Positions 1 through 7,738 of a DNA stretch of 35,090 nucleotides are shown one piece after another. A model generated the notes under the pieces. It had not been told where the DNA came from. It was given only the letters and a program-made list of their open reading frames with translations, and ran no database searches. The position numbers and the translations under genes were made by a program. This DNA comes from Clostridiales bacterium. GTDB taxonomy: Bacteria > Bacillota > Clostridia > Oscillospirales > Oscillospiraceae. The DNA lies in NCBI GenBank assembly GCA_021205725.1, contig JAJPWY010000046.1:1-35090 (forward strand), written 5' to 3'. Position 1 is the stretch's first letter. Every line of letters starts with the position of its first letter.

Positions 1-1111
1 TCTTGCCGTGGAACACCTTGACGATCTTCATGGTGGGCTTCTTGTCGGAGATGTCGGCGTCGCCGGAGCCGCTGTGGCCGATGATGGCGATGTCGTCGTT
101 GAAGTCGATGGAGTACATCTCCGCCAGCTGGCCGGTGCCGGAGATGGTCTTGAGGATGCTCATGGCCATAGCCACCTTCATATCGCCCTCCACGGCGCAG
201 GCGGTGCCCTGCTTGATGAGCATGGAGAAGGCGGGGATGAGCATGCTGTCCAGCACACCGGCCTTGCCCTGGGCGTAGCCGTCGTAGTGGGAGGCGATGA
301 GGCCCAGCTGCTCGTCCTTGACCCACTGCTCAAAGGCGACGACGTACTTCGCCATCTCCCAGACCTCTTCAATGCTGCCGCCGCCCTCGATGTCGAAGGT
401 GTCCAGGATGTCCTGGGCCTTGGCCCGGATGGCGTCCTCGTCGGTGACGTTGTCGGCGATGGCCCACATCTTCTCCCAGTCGAACTGCTTGGTGTACAGG
501 CCCATCCGGCGGTAGAGGTTGGACTCGTCGATATACAGGTCCATCATGCCGGGATAGGGGCGGCCGATCTGGGCGATGTTGGTCTGGCGGAAGCGGCGGC
601 GCACCTGGGCCGCCCTGCACCAGTCCTCGATCTCCGCCTGCACGGAGGGGTCGCCCCCCTCCACCACGCCGGTGATGACCGCATGGCGCTTGCCGAACCG
701 CTCCAGGTCGGCCACCATCTCGCCCACGGCGCCGCAGGCATAGCCCTCGCCCAGCCAGGAGGCGATGTCCGTGTGGTCATAGTCCAGGGCCTTCAGCTTC
801 TGGACGTTCACCAGCACCACCGGCACGTCCAGATCCTTCACGGCCGGGAGCATATTGTAGGACGTGGCGTAGGTCAGCAGCTGCAAAAAGACCAGGTCAA
901 CGTCTGCTGCCCGGAACAGGTCGCCCGCCGCCTGGGACTGCTCCTTGGTGGTGACCATGCCCCCGTCCACGATGTCCACCGTGTCCGGGATGGTCTGTTT
1001 GAACGCCTCATACTGGGCCTGAAACTCCGGCACCAGAGAGGGGAACTGGGGCAGATAGGCGCCCAGGGCGATGGAAAAGACGCCTACCTTCGCTTTTGTG
1101 TTGACTAGCAT
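1..1111 (-). CDS. L-arabinose isomerase-family sugar isomerase (3' part outside window)
   Basis: This is a cytoplasmic aldose-ketose isomerase of the AraA/FucI-like fold. The first 370 residues are present and the C-terminus runs off the left edge. The tail aligns by eye with E. coli AraA around its metal site: EGDMK (E308) matches the EGDWK motif, E331 in LAEMYSIDF matches E333, and H346 in IIGHSGSG matches H350. The fourth ligand, a C-terminal His, would lie outside the window. Two ATGs sit close together. The one at 1111 has GGAGGT at good spacing, while the one at 1117 abuts the Shine-Dalgarno, so 1111 is preferred. The gene follows the rhamnulokinase-like gene by 15 bp and is surely cotranscribed with it. 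Family membership is clear. The substrate (arabinose, fucose, rhamnose or a rarer sugar) is not. Confidence 0.8.
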   Translation of the reverse strand, partial: MLVNTKAKVGVFSIALGAYLPQFPSLVPEFQAQYEAFKQTIPDTVDIVDGGMVTTKEQSQAAGDLFRAADVDLVFLQLLTYATSYNMLPAVKDLDVPVVLVNVQKLKALDYDHTDIASWLGEGYACGAVGEMVADLERFGKRHAVITGVVEGGDPSVQAEIEDWCRAAQVRRRFRQTNIAQIGRPYPGMMDLYIDESNLYRRMGLYTKQFDWEKMWAIADNVTDEDAIRAKAQDILDTFDIEGGGSIEEVWEMAKYVVAFEQWVKDEQLGLIASHYDGYAQGKAGVLDSMLIPAFSMLIKQGTACAVEGDMKVAMAMSILKTISGTGQLAEMYSIDFNDDIAIIGHSGSGDADISDKKPTMKIVKVFHGK

Positions 1112-1126
1112 ATTCATACCTCCATT

Positions 1127-2587
1127 TCAGTCGGGTTGGACTTCCTTGATGTTGAAGCTCCTCCGGATGGCGGCTCTGGCCTCCTCCAGGGAGGAGAATT
1201 CGCCTCCATAGATCATCTGGACGATCAGGTTGCCGATGGCGGTGCCCTCCACCGGCCCGGCGTAGACCGGCAGCCCGGCGGCCCGGGCGGTCATCCGGTT
1301 CAAGTACATATCCTGGCACCCGCCGCCCACGATGTTGATACTGGTGTAGGTCTTGCCGGTGAGCTGCTGTAAATCCCGGATGGCCTCGGCGTACCGGCGG
1401 GTCAGGCTGACGTAGACGCACTGCATGATCTCCCCCACCGTCTCCGGGACGGGCTGACCGGTTTTGGCGCAGTAGTCCTTCACCGCCTGTATCATACTGT
1501 CCGGGGCCAGGAACCCGGCGTCGTCCACATCCACCACCGAGGGGAAGTCCTGAGCGCCCTCCGCTGCGGCGATCAGGTCGGGGAACGACCACTGCTTTCC
1601 GCTGATGGTGCGGGCCGTCTTGCCGGAGACGTAATTGACCCCGTTGAGCTCCCGGCGGATGGACTGGATCATCCACAGGCCCATAATGTTTTTCAGATAG
1701 CGGTAGCGATACCACGCCCCGCCCTCGTTGGTGAAGTTCTGGGCCCGGCTGGCCTCGGTGGTGATGGGCTGCCCGTTCTCCACCCCCAGCAGGGACCAGG
1801 TGCCGCTGGAGAGATAGACGGCGTTGTCGTCCCTGGCAGGAACCGCCAGGAATGCGGAGCCGGTGTCGTGGGTGGCGGGCAAAATCACCGTGGCGTTAAA
1901 GCCCACCTGTGCCTGAATTTCCGGCAGCAGCTCCCCCACCACCGTCCCGGGCACGGACAGCTCCCCGAACAGACGGGTGGGCAGGCCCAGCCGGGCGATC
2001 AGCTCCAGGTCCCAGGTCTTTTCCCGGGCGCTCACCAGATTGGTGCTGGTGGCGTTGGTGTACTCCTGCTTTTTCACCCCGGTGAGTAGGAAGTTGAAGT
2101 AGTCCGGGATCATCAGCAGGCTCTCCGCCTGCTCCAGCTGCGACCGATGCTCTTTCTTTAACGCCATGAGCTGGTAGATGGTGTTGAAAATTTGCTTCTG
2201 GATGCCGGTCCTGGCATACAGCTCCTCGGGTGGGATGTTGGCGTCCACCAGGGCGTCCATCCCCTCCGTCCGGCTGTCCCGATAGGCCACGGCGTCCCCC
2301 AGGGGACGGTCATCTTTATCCAGCAGAACGTAGTCCACCGCCCAGGTGTCGATGCCGATCACCGTGGGGATGGTCCCCCGCTCGCCGCATGCCTTCAGTC
2401 CCCCCAGGATACCGTTCCAGAGGTTGTCCATGTCCCAGCAATCGTGTCCGTTTTTCCGTACCTGCCGGTTGTCGAATCGGTAGACCTCCTCCAGGACGAG
2501 CCTGCCCTCCTGAACGCTGCCCAGGATGTGCCGTCCGCTGGAGGCCCCGATGTCGATGGCCAGGTAGCTCCCTGCCATGTTCCTCAC
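1127..2587 (-). CDS. rhaB: rhamnulokinase-like FGGY sugar kinase
   Basis: This protein probably phosphorylates L-rhamnulose, or a related ketose made by the downstream isomerase, using ATP. It is 486 residues, the usual RhaB length (E. coli about 489). It opens with the FGGY/actin-fold phosphate motif AIDIGASSGR. It also carries GIDTWAVDYVLLD and AYRDSRTEGM near the sugar site, the ATP-site stretch LPATHDTGSAF, and GGGCQDMYLNRMTA near the C-terminus. All are typical of RhaB rather than XylB or AraB. The start is uncertain. A GTG at 2587 and an ATG at 2578 are both in frame, and the protein from 2578 begins just ahead of the conserved core. A divergent AraC-type regulator lies upstream, and the isomerase gene follows after 15 bp. 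The pathway is inferred from these neighbours. Confidence 0.88.
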   Translation of the reverse strand: MRNMAGSYLAIDIGASSGRHILGSVQEGRLVLEEVYRFDNRQVRKNGHDCWDMDNLWNGILGGLKACGERGTIPTVIGIDTWAVDYVLLDKDDRPLGDAVAYRDSRTEGMDALVDANIPPEELYARTGIQKQIFNTIYQLMALKKEHRSQLEQAESLLMIPDYFNFLLTGVKKQEYTNATSTNLVSAREKTWDLELIARLGLPTRLFGELSVPGTVVGELLPEIQAQVGFNATVILPATHDTGSAFLAVPARDDNAVYLSSGTWSLLGVENGQPITTEASRAQNFTNEGGAWYRYRYLKNIMGLWMIQSIRRELNGVNYVSGKTARTISGKQWSFPDLIAAAEGAQDFPSVVDVDDAGFLAPDSMIQAVKDYCAKTGQPVPETVGEIMQCVYVSLTRRYAEAIRDLQQLTGKTYTSINIVGGGCQDMYLNRMTARAAGLPVYAGPVEGTAIGNLIVQMIYGGEFSSLEEARAAIRRSFNIKEVQPD

Positions 2588-2651
2588 GCCTTTCCGCTGA
2601 AAATAAAATAAATCTGAAAGTAACCTGTAAAATCACTTCATTTTTTCTTTG

Positions 2652-2679
2652 ATTGTATGTTACCACATCCCCACATCAA
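2652..2679 (-). promoter_or_regulatory. candidate sigma-A promoter of the rhaB-isomerase operon
   Basis: Reading on the minus strand, TTGATG (2679-2674) and TACAAT (2657-2652) are separated by 16 bp in an AT-rich stretch 65 bp upstream of the kinase. The non-consensus -35 fits a promoter that needs an activator, such as the adjacent AraC-family protein. That last point is inference. Confidence 0.5.
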
Positions 2680-2717
2680 AAAGAAAGGCACTAAAAAAAA
2701 GTTTTTAGGGACCTGAT

Positions 2718-2746
2718 TTGCAATTCCCGCCGGTGTGATGTATACT
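2718..2746 (+). promoter_or_regulatory. sigma-A promoter of the AraC-type regulator
   Basis: TTGCAA (2718-2723) and TATACT (2741-2746) are spaced by exactly 17 bp. Predicted transcription starts near 2753, about 33 bases before the regulator's ATG. Confidence 0.7.
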
Positions 2747-2785
2747 GGGTCTGTACACAGGCAGTCAGCGGGAGGAGGTACGCCC

Positions 2786-3748
2786 ATGCGTCAGGAGCTT
2801 TTGGACGCTCTCCGGGTCATCACCCCGGAGGAACAGGAGATTTTAGGAGGAGACCCCGACATCCACCGGGAGCGGTACACCTCCCGGCGGGAGTTCGTGG
2901 TGGACAGTGAAAAGCTGCTGGCCAAGGGGAAGCTCATCGAGATACGGCCCCACACCCGCTTCGCCCACTTCCCCGTCCACCGGCACAACTATGTAGAGCT
3001 GGTCTATATGTGCGCCGGAACCACCACTCACATCATCAACCAGCGGGAGCGCATCGTTTTGCAGGAGGGCGACCTGCTCTTTCTCAACCAGAACGTCTAC
3101 CATGAGATTCTCCCCGCCGCCGAGGGGGATATTGCGGTCAACTTCATCATCCTCCCGGACTTTTTCAAGCGGCCCGTCTCCATGATCGAGCGGGAAAACG
3201 TGCTCCGGGACTTTCTCGTCTCCGCTCTCTCCGGGGAGCGGGCCATCTCCGACTATCTCCACATCCAGGCCAAGGGCATTGTCCCGGTGGAAAACCTGAT
3301 GGAGAGCATGATCTGGACGCTGATCTATCAGCTTCCGGGCACCAACAGCATCAACCAGACCTCCATGGGCCTGCTGCTGATGAACCTGTCCCGGTTTGCA
3401 GACTCTATCAACCGCACCGACCCGGGGCAGGAGGAGCAAAATCTGGTCTTTTCCGTTCTGAACTATATCGACACCCGCTACCGCACCGGCACCCTGGCGG
3501 AGATCTCCGCCGAGCTGGGCCAGCCCACCTATACGGTGAGCCGTCTGCTGAAAAAGCACATGGGGAGCAATTTCCGGGAGCTGCTCCAGTCCCGGAAGCT
3601 CCAGCAGGCCGCCTACCTTCTGGACAACACCACCCTCTCCGCCGACGCCATTATGGAGCGGGTGGGCTACGACAACAGCAGCTATTTCTACCGGAAATTC
3701 CGGGAGCGGTACGGCTGCTCTCCCCGGGAGTACCGGAAGCGGCGCTGA
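2786..3748 (+). CDS. AraC-family transcriptional regulator with cupin sensor
   Basis: This 320-residue cytoplasmic DNA-binding regulator very likely controls the divergent kinase/isomerase operon. The N-terminal half has cupin-type sugar-binding features (HFPVHRHNYVELVYMCAG and an EGDLLFLNQNVYHE strand). The C-terminal about 100 residues hold two helix-turn-helix units, ending in the AraC signature YDNSSYFYRKFRERYGCSPREYR. Start: the ATG at 2786 follows GGAGGAGG (2771-2778) at good spacing. An in-frame GTG further upstream falls inside the promoter and is rejected. The RhaS/RhaR-like arrangement beside rhaB suggests L-rhamnose or a related deoxysugar as inducer, but the ligand cannot be read from sequence. 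Confidence 0.88.
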   Translation: MRQELLDALRVITPEEQEILGGDPDIHRERYTSRREFVVDSEKLLAKGKLIEIRPHTRFAHFPVHRHNYVELVYMCAGTTTHIINQRERIVLQEGDLLFLNQNVYHEILPAAEGDIAVNFIILPDFFKRPVSMIERENVLRDFLVSALSGERAISDYLHIQAKGIVPVENLMESMIWTLIYQLPGTNSINQTSMGLLLMNLSRFADSINRTDPGQEEQNLVFSVLNYIDTRYRTGTLAEISAELGQPTYTVSRLLKKHMGSNFRELLQSRKLQQAAYLLDNTTLSADAIMERVGYDNSSYFYRKFRERYGCSPREYRKRR

Positions 3749-3775
3749 AATCGTCAAAATCTTTTTCATCGTTGA

Positions 3776-3804
3776 TTGACAGAACCGGTAATGTAGGTTA
3801 GAAT
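3776..3804 (+). promoter_or_regulatory. strong sigma-A promoter giving an apparently leaderless mRNA
   Basis: TTGACA (3776-3781) and TAGAAT (3799-3804) are spaced by 17 bp. The expected +1, about 7 bases after the -10, falls on or next to the A of the exonuclease ATG at 3811. No Shine-Dalgarno precedes that ATG. Confidence 0.75.
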
Positions 3805-3810
3805 AATCCC

Positions 3811-4830
3811 ATGAGCTACGTATTTTTTGACCTGGAATGGAACCAGGGCTATCCTCGCTCCGAGGCAGAAAAAATCGACGAGATCATCCAGTTTGGCGCC
3901 CATCGTCTGGACTCCTGGGAGGACGGCGGCGTCTCTTTTTCCGCCTACGTCCGGCCGTCGATTCATAAAAAGCTCCATCATCAGGTGCGAAAGATGGTTC
4001 CCCTGGAGGCCGACAGCCTGAAACGGGCGGGGAGCTTCCGCCAGGTGGCGGCCCAGTTCTTCCGCTGGTGCGGCGAGGGAGCGGAGTTCTTCACCTGGGG
4101 CACCTGCGACGCCCGGGTGCTGGACACCAATCTGTGCTGGTATGGCATGGAGGAGTATCTGGATCTGGAGATCTACGATCTCCAGCGGGCCTTCGACCTG
4201 CTGGTGCTCCACACCTATCACCAGACCGCCCTGGAGACCGCCGTGGCCGCCCTGGGCCTGGATGCGGAGCTGACCTACCACGACGCCGGGCACGACGCCT
4301 TCTATACCGCCCGCATCGGGGCAGAGCTGGTGCGTCGTTTTGGCCCTCTCCCTTCTGAGGCGGAGCTGAATCGGATGGAGGAGGCTCTCCGCCGTCAGCA
4401 GCGCCAGGAGGCCGTCCAGGCCGCCACCCAGACGCTGGAGGAGCTCCTGTCTCAGGGGCAGTCCGCCCTGCGCCGGAGGTGCAGCCAGTTCGCCACCGCC
4501 GGAGACTGCCTGAAAAGCCGGAGCGCCCGGGTGTTCCACTGCCCCCAGTGTGACAACTGGCTGTGCAGCGGCAACTGGTACCGGGTGAACGACTATTATG
4601 TGTCCCGGAGCCGCTGTGTGGAGCACGGTCGGTTTTTCAGCTGTCTCACCCTGGAGGAGACGGAAGACGGTGTGAACGGTCTGCTCCAGGTCTACCCGGA
4701 GGAAGCCGCCCCCGACGGCCTGTTCCATCAGTGCAAGGTGGGAGGCAAGCTCATCGAGGTCAAGCAAATGCCCCGGAAGCGCCGCAGGAGCCACAAAAAC
4801 CGGGACAAGGCTAAAAAGGAAATCAGTTGA
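3811..4830 (+). CDS. DEDDh 3'-5' exonuclease with C-terminal zinc-ribbon-like module
   Basis: This 339-residue cytoplasmic nuclease belongs to the DnaQ/RNase T/KapD superfamily. All five catalytic positions can be seen: D7 and E9 in FFDLEWNQ, D100 in TWGTCDARVL, then H157 and D162 in the HDAGHDAF segment, which makes it the DEDDh class. After a charged helical stretch (about 185-225) the C-terminus carries a Cys/His-rich module with C244, C247, C252, C269, H272 and C278, probably zinc-binding, and a very basic tail (PRKRRRSHKNRDKAKK) suited to nucleic acid. Whether it trims RNA or DNA is unknown. The gene is monocistronic, between its own promoter and a hairpin terminator. The start ATG has no ribosome binding site and sits at the predicted transcription start. 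Confidence 0.85.
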   Translation: MSYVFFDLEWNQGYPRSEAEKIDEIIQFGAHRLDSWEDGGVSFSAYVRPSIHKKLHHQVRKMVPLEADSLKRAGSFRQVAAQFFRWCGEGAEFFTWGTCDARVLDTNLCWYGMEEYLDLEIYDLQRAFDLLVLHTYHQTALETAVAALGLDAELTYHDAGHDAFYTARIGAELVRRFGPLPSEAELNRMEEALRRQQRQEAVQAATQTLEELLSQGQSALRRRCSQFATAGDCLKSRSARVFHCPQCDNWLCSGNWYRVNDYYVSRSRCVEHGRFFSCLTLEETEDGVNGLLQVYPEEAAPDGLFHQCKVGGKLIEVKQMPRKRRRSHKNRDKAKKEIS

Positions 4831-4839
4831 CATAAAAAT

Positions 4840-4879
4840 ATCTGTGCCCGGAGACGATATCAAGTCTCCGGGCACAGAT
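4840..4879. terminator. bidirectional terminator between the convergent exonuclease and anti-sigma genes
   Basis: Perfect 16-bp inverted repeat (4840-4855 with 4864-4879) around an 8-base loop, with T-rich flanks on both strands (TTATTT on plus, ATTTTTATG on minus). Confidence 0.85.
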
Positions 4880-4905
4880 GTTATTTCAACTGCTACAGAG
4901 CGGCG

Positions 4906-5616
4906 TCACTGCCACAGACTGACCGCCACGCTCCACAGGGTCTCCCCGTCCCCGGTGAAGGTCAGCTCCAGCCAGCCGTCCTCACACAGCAGCTCCAGGA
5001 CGGACATGCCGTTTTCATCCTGCCGGACGCTCCCGGCCCAGTCCATCTCCCCCAGGGCTTCGGCGGCCAGGGCGGTCTCCGGGCAGTCCTCCAACCTGTC
5101 GTGCCAGGTCAGGGTCAGCTCGCCCCCGGCTCCGTCCGTCCAGAGCAGGGTGTAGCCGTCCTCCGTCTCTGTGCTCTCCGTCAGGCTATAGCCGTCGGGC
5201 AGCCAGCCGGATATGAGCCATGGAGCGTCCTCTGTGGCAGACTCCTCTGCCCAGTCCTCCGCCGCTTCATCAGTGGTGTCTGCCGTGATCTCGCTGTCCT
5301 CAACCATCTCCGACTCTGCGTCGTCCCAGAACTCCTCGGCAGTCTCCTCCTCGACGGTATCCTCTGCTACCTCCTCCATCACCGCTGTAGAGCAGTCTGC
5401 GCTGATACCGACGTCGCCTGTCCGGTTGTTGTCCAGCATGGGCCAGACGAACCAGCCGATGCCCACAACGACACAGAGGCAGGCAGCCAGGGCCACATAC
5501 CGCCCCCAGGGGATAGGCTTCTGCGCCTCCGGTGTCCAACCGTCTAACTCCAGCAGCCGCCGGTGAAGGTCGGAGGAGACGCTCTGCCGATCCATATAGC
5601 CCTTATATGCGCTCAT
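4906..5616 (-). CDS. membrane anti-sigma factor partner of the ECF sigma factor
   Basis: This 236-residue single-pass protein is expected to hold the upstream-encoded sigma factor at the membrane until an envelope signal arrives. Residues 1-38 are cytoplasmic and would bind sigma. One membrane helix follows (about 39-60, VALAACLCVVVGIGWFVW). Next is a very acidic extracellular stretch (about 75-135, dominated by E and D), then a folded domain beginning WLISGWLPDGY that resembles DUF4367-type sensor domains. The start codon overlaps the sigma-factor stop by four bases (ATGA), so translation is coupled. No CXXC zinc motif of the ZAS family is visible. The identification rests on position, topology and the C-terminal domain; the signal sensed is unknown. 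Confidence 0.8.
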   Translation of the reverse strand: MSAYKGYMDRQSVSSDLHRRLLELDGWTPEAQKPIPWGRYVALAACLCVVVGIGWFVWPMLDNNRTGDVGISADCSTAVMEEVAEDTVEEETAEEFWDDAESEMVEDSEITADTTDEAAEDWAEESATEDAPWLISGWLPDGYSLTESTETEDGYTLLWTDGAGGELTLTWHDRLEDCPETALAAEALGEMDWAGSVRQDENGMSVLELLCEDGWLELTFTGDGETLWSVAVSLWQ

Positions 5617-6098
5617 CCTTCCACCTCCTCCAATAGTGCTCTCAGCTTGCCTCTGGCCCGGCTGAGGCGGCTGCGGACGGTGCCCTCCTTGGCCCCCGTC
5701 ATCCGGGCGATCTCTCCGGTAGACCAGCCCTCGTAGTAGTACAGGTGAATGACCTCTCTGTCCTCCGCAGGCAGTCGGAACAGCTCCTCGATCTCCTCCC
5801 GCTCCTCCGGCCCCGGGGTGGGAATATCCATCTCCAGGGGCAGGTTTTGCCGGGACTTGGAGCGGAGGCGGGAGATGCAGCCGTTCCGGGTCACGGTGAG
5901 CAGCCAGGCCCTCTCATGGGCCTCGTTTTCAAAGACCGGCCGCTTTTCCAGATAGCGCAGAAAGGTCTCCTGGGTCTGATCCTCTGCGTCCTGGACATTG
6001 CCCAGAATGGACAGAGCCAGGCGATAGATGCGGTTCTCCTGTCGGCAGACCAGGGCCTCAAAGTCCCGGTGCTCCGGCGGCTTCTTTCTTCCAAACAC
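5613..6098 (-). CDS. ECF-type RNA polymerase sigma factor
   Basis: This 161-residue sigma-70-family protein contains only regions 2 and 4. Region 2 lies at about 12-80 (LALSILGNVQDAEDQTQETF and AWLLTVTRNGCISRLRS). Region 4 lies at about 105-155 (LPAEDREVIHLYYYEGWSTG then TGAKEGTVRSRLSRARGKLR). It redirects RNA polymerase to a stress regulon and is paired with the overlapping anti-sigma gene. The start is a GTG at 6098. The GGAGG lies 10 bases upstream and can pair with a CCTCC located between it and the start (see 6100-6113), so translation may be damped. A candidate self-recognised promoter lies further upstream. The assignment is firm, the regulon unknown. Confidence 0.9.
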   Translation of the reverse strand: MFGRKKPPEHRDFEALVCRQENRIYRLALSILGNVQDAEDQTQETFLRYLEKRPVFENEAHERAWLLTVTRNGCISRLRSKSRQNLPLEMDIPTPGPEEREEIEELFRLPAEDREVIHLYYYEGWSTGEIARMTGAKEGTVRSRLSRARGKLRALLEEVEG

Positions 6099-6099
6099 G

Positions 6100-6113
6100 G
6101 GAGGCGTCCCTCC
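6100..6113 (-). promoter_or_regulatory. Shine-Dalgarno-sequestering hairpin of the sigma-factor mRNA
   Basis: On the minus-strand transcript the GGAGG ribosome binding site (6113-6109) is followed by four bases and then CCTCC (6104-6100), one base before the GTG start. The five all-GC pairs would hide the ribosome binding site. Confidence 0.45.
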
Positions 6114-6132
6114 TTTTTTCTTCTCGTCATAG

Positions 6133-6162
6133 AATACGTCTCAGGCAGCGGTTTTGCTGCAC
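6133..6162 (-). promoter_or_regulatory. candidate autoregulated ECF promoter
   Basis: GTGCAGC (6162-6156) and CGTATT (6138-6133) on the minus strand are about 17 bp apart and resemble ECF promoter halves (CG-rich -10). No sigma-A promoter is apparent between the metK terminator and the sigma gene. Low confidence without related promoters to compare. Confidence 0.35.
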
Positions 6163-6221
6163 CGGGTGGTGAGAATCCGTTCGGGAAAATCCTACCACGT
6201 TTTGTTCCCCCGGTAAAGGGC

Positions 6222-6253
6222 AAAAATGGCCCGGCAGGACATCCTGCCGGGCC
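6222..6253 (-). terminator. metK intrinsic terminator
   Basis: Perfect 12-bp GC-rich stem (6228-6239 with 6242-6253) followed on the minus strand by ATTTTTG, 22 bases after the metK stop. Confidence 0.9.
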
Positions 6254-6275
6254 GATACATATAGAAGGATAGCGC

Positions 6276-7457
6276 TCAGAGGGCCGCCTTTAGCTCCTCC
6301 ACCTTGTCCAGTCGCTCCCAGGGGAGATCCAGGTCGGGACGGCCGAAGTGTCCGTAGGCGGCGGTCTGCCTGTAGATGGGCCGCCGGAGATCCAAGGTGC
6401 GGATGATGGAGGCGGGCCGCAGGTCGAACACCTGCTGCACCAGCTGGGACAGCCGCTCGTCGCTGACCTTGCCGGTGCCGAAGCTGTCCACCAGGACGGA
6501 CACCGGCCGGGCCACGCCGATGGCGTAGGCCAGCTCGATCTGGCAGCGATCCGCCAGTCCTGCGGCCACCAGGTTTTTGGCGGCATACCGGGCCATGTAA
6601 GCGGCGGAGCGATCCACCTTGGTGGGATCCTTGCCGGAGAAGCAGCCGCCGCCGTGGGCCGCTGCGCCACCGTAGGTGTCCACAATGATCTTCCGCCCGG
6701 TGAGGCCGGAGTCGCCCACAGGGCCGCCCACCACGAAGCGGCCGGTGGGGTTGACATAAAATTTTGTCTCCGGCCGGATATACCGCCGGGGCAGGTTTGG
6801 CCGGATGATCTCCTCGATCACCGCCTCCCGCAGGTCTTTGATACTGATATCCGGGTCGTGCTGGGTGGAGACCACGATGGCCGGGCACCACTCCACGTTG
6901 CCGTGCTCGTCATAGGCCACCGTGACCTGGCTCTTTCCGTCGGGACGGAGCCAGGGGAGAGCGCCGCTCCGGCGCTGGGCGGCCAGGGCCCGGGTCAGAT
7001 TGTGGGCCAGGGCCAGAGGGGCGGGCATCAGCTCCTGGGTCTCCCGGCAGGCATAGCCGAACATCATGCCCTGATCCCCTGCTCCGATGCGGTCGGCCTC
7101 GTCCTCCTGGCCACCCTGGGCCTCGTAGGACTGATCCACCCCCATGGCGATGTCGGGGGACTGCTTGTCCAGGGTGGTGAATACGGCGCAGGTCTGGGCG
7201 TCAAAGCCGTACTCCGGTTTGCTGTAGCCGATGTCAGCCACCGTCTTCCGGACGATGGCAGGGATGTCCACCTGGGCCTTGGAGGTAATCTCCCCCATGA
7301 CCAGCACCATACCGGTGGTGGTGGCCGTCTCGCAGGCCACCCGGCTCATGGGATCCTGGGCCAGCATGGCGTCCAGGACGGCGTCCGAGATCTGGTCACA
7401 GACCTTGTCCGGATGCCCCTCGGTGACAGATTCAGAGGTAAAAATACGGTTGCTCAT
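6276..7457 (-). CDS. metK: S-adenosylmethionine synthetase
   Basis: This enzyme converts methionine and ATP to S-adenosylmethionine, phosphate and pyrophosphate in the cytoplasm. The protein is 393 residues, the normal MetK length. Signature motifs are present: [13 protein letters not shown] near the N-terminus, [13 protein letters not shown] in the middle, and [19 protein letters not shown] in the C-terminal third. The ATG at 7457 is chosen because the protein then begins [17 protein letters not shown] as in the family; an AAAGGA lies 11 bases upstream. An in-frame extension further upstream is the riboswitch leader and is not coding. The gene is monocistronic with a consensus promoter, a SAM-I riboswitch with terminator in the leader, and its own 3' terminator. 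Confidence 0.97.
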   Translation of the reverse strand: MSNRIFTSESVTEGHPDKVCDQISDAVLDAMLAQDPMSRVACETATTTGMVLVMGEITSKAQVDIPAIVRKTVADIGYSKPEYGFDAQTCAVFTTLDKQSPDIAMGVDQSYEAQGGQEDEADRIGAGDQGMMFGYACRETQELMPAPLALAHNLTRALAAQRRSGALPWLRPDGKSQVTVAYDEHGNVEWCPAIVVSTQHDPDISIKDLREAVIEEIIRPNLPRRYIRPETKFYVNPTGRFVVGGPVGDSGLTGRKIIVDTYGGAAAHGGGCFSGKDPTKVDRSAAYMARYAAKNLVAAGLADRCQIELAYAIGVARPVSVLVDSFGTGKVSDERLSQLVQQVFDLRPASIIRTLDLRRPIYRQTAAYGHFGRPDLDLPWERLDKVEELKAAL

Positions 7458-7533
7458 GGTGTTGTGATTCCTTTCTGTGCTGGGGGTATGACACCCCTGT
7501 TTTTTACAACAACACAGCCCCGTGATTGCCTGC

Positions 7534-7564
7534 AAAAAAACTGCGCACCCATGCGGATACGCAG
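7534..7564 (-). terminator. SAM riboswitch expression-platform terminator
   Basis: On the minus transcript a 10-bp stem with two G-U pairs (7564-7555 with 7550-7541) encloses a GCAT loop and is followed by seven T's (7540-7534). It lies directly 3' of the SAM-I aptamer and about 75 bases before metK, so SAM binding should favour termination. Confidence 0.85.
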
Positions 7565-7576
7565 CAGAGAGCACGC

Positions 7577-7692
7577 TGTCCTCATCTTTACGAAAAACCG
7601 CTGGACTTGGCACCTTACCCATCAGCACGTCTGCTGACAGGGCAGGTTGCCGGGCTTCATCGGGCCAATCCCTCCGCCACTCTTGATAAGGC
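7577..7692 (-). promoter_or_regulatory. SAM-I (S-box) riboswitch aptamer
   Basis: Reading from 7692 downwards, the minus strand shows the S-box landmarks in order: CTTATCAAGAGTGGCGGAGG, then TGGCCCGATGAAGCCCGGCA, then AAGGTGCCAAGTCC, then GTAAAGATGAGGACAG. These are the conserved P1 5' strand, the kink-turn/P2 region, the J3/4 GGTGCCAA and the P1 3' strand. It begins about 10 bases after the predicted transcription start. High SAM is expected to switch off metK. Confidence 0.95.
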
Positions 7693-7709
7693 TGTTTTAT
7701 TGTAAGGCT

Positions 7710-7738
7710 ATTATATGGACTCTATCCCTGTTTGTCAA
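7710..7738 (-). promoter_or_regulatory. consensus sigma-A promoter of metK
   Basis: A perfect TTGACA (7738-7733) and perfect TATAAT (7715-7710) are separated by 17 bp on the minus strand, with the start predicted near 7703. Confidence 0.92.

Noticed and set aside
7458-7628. N-terminal extension of MetK
   Set aside because: The open frame passes through the riboswitch terminator and T-run; MetK homologues begin at the 7457 start.
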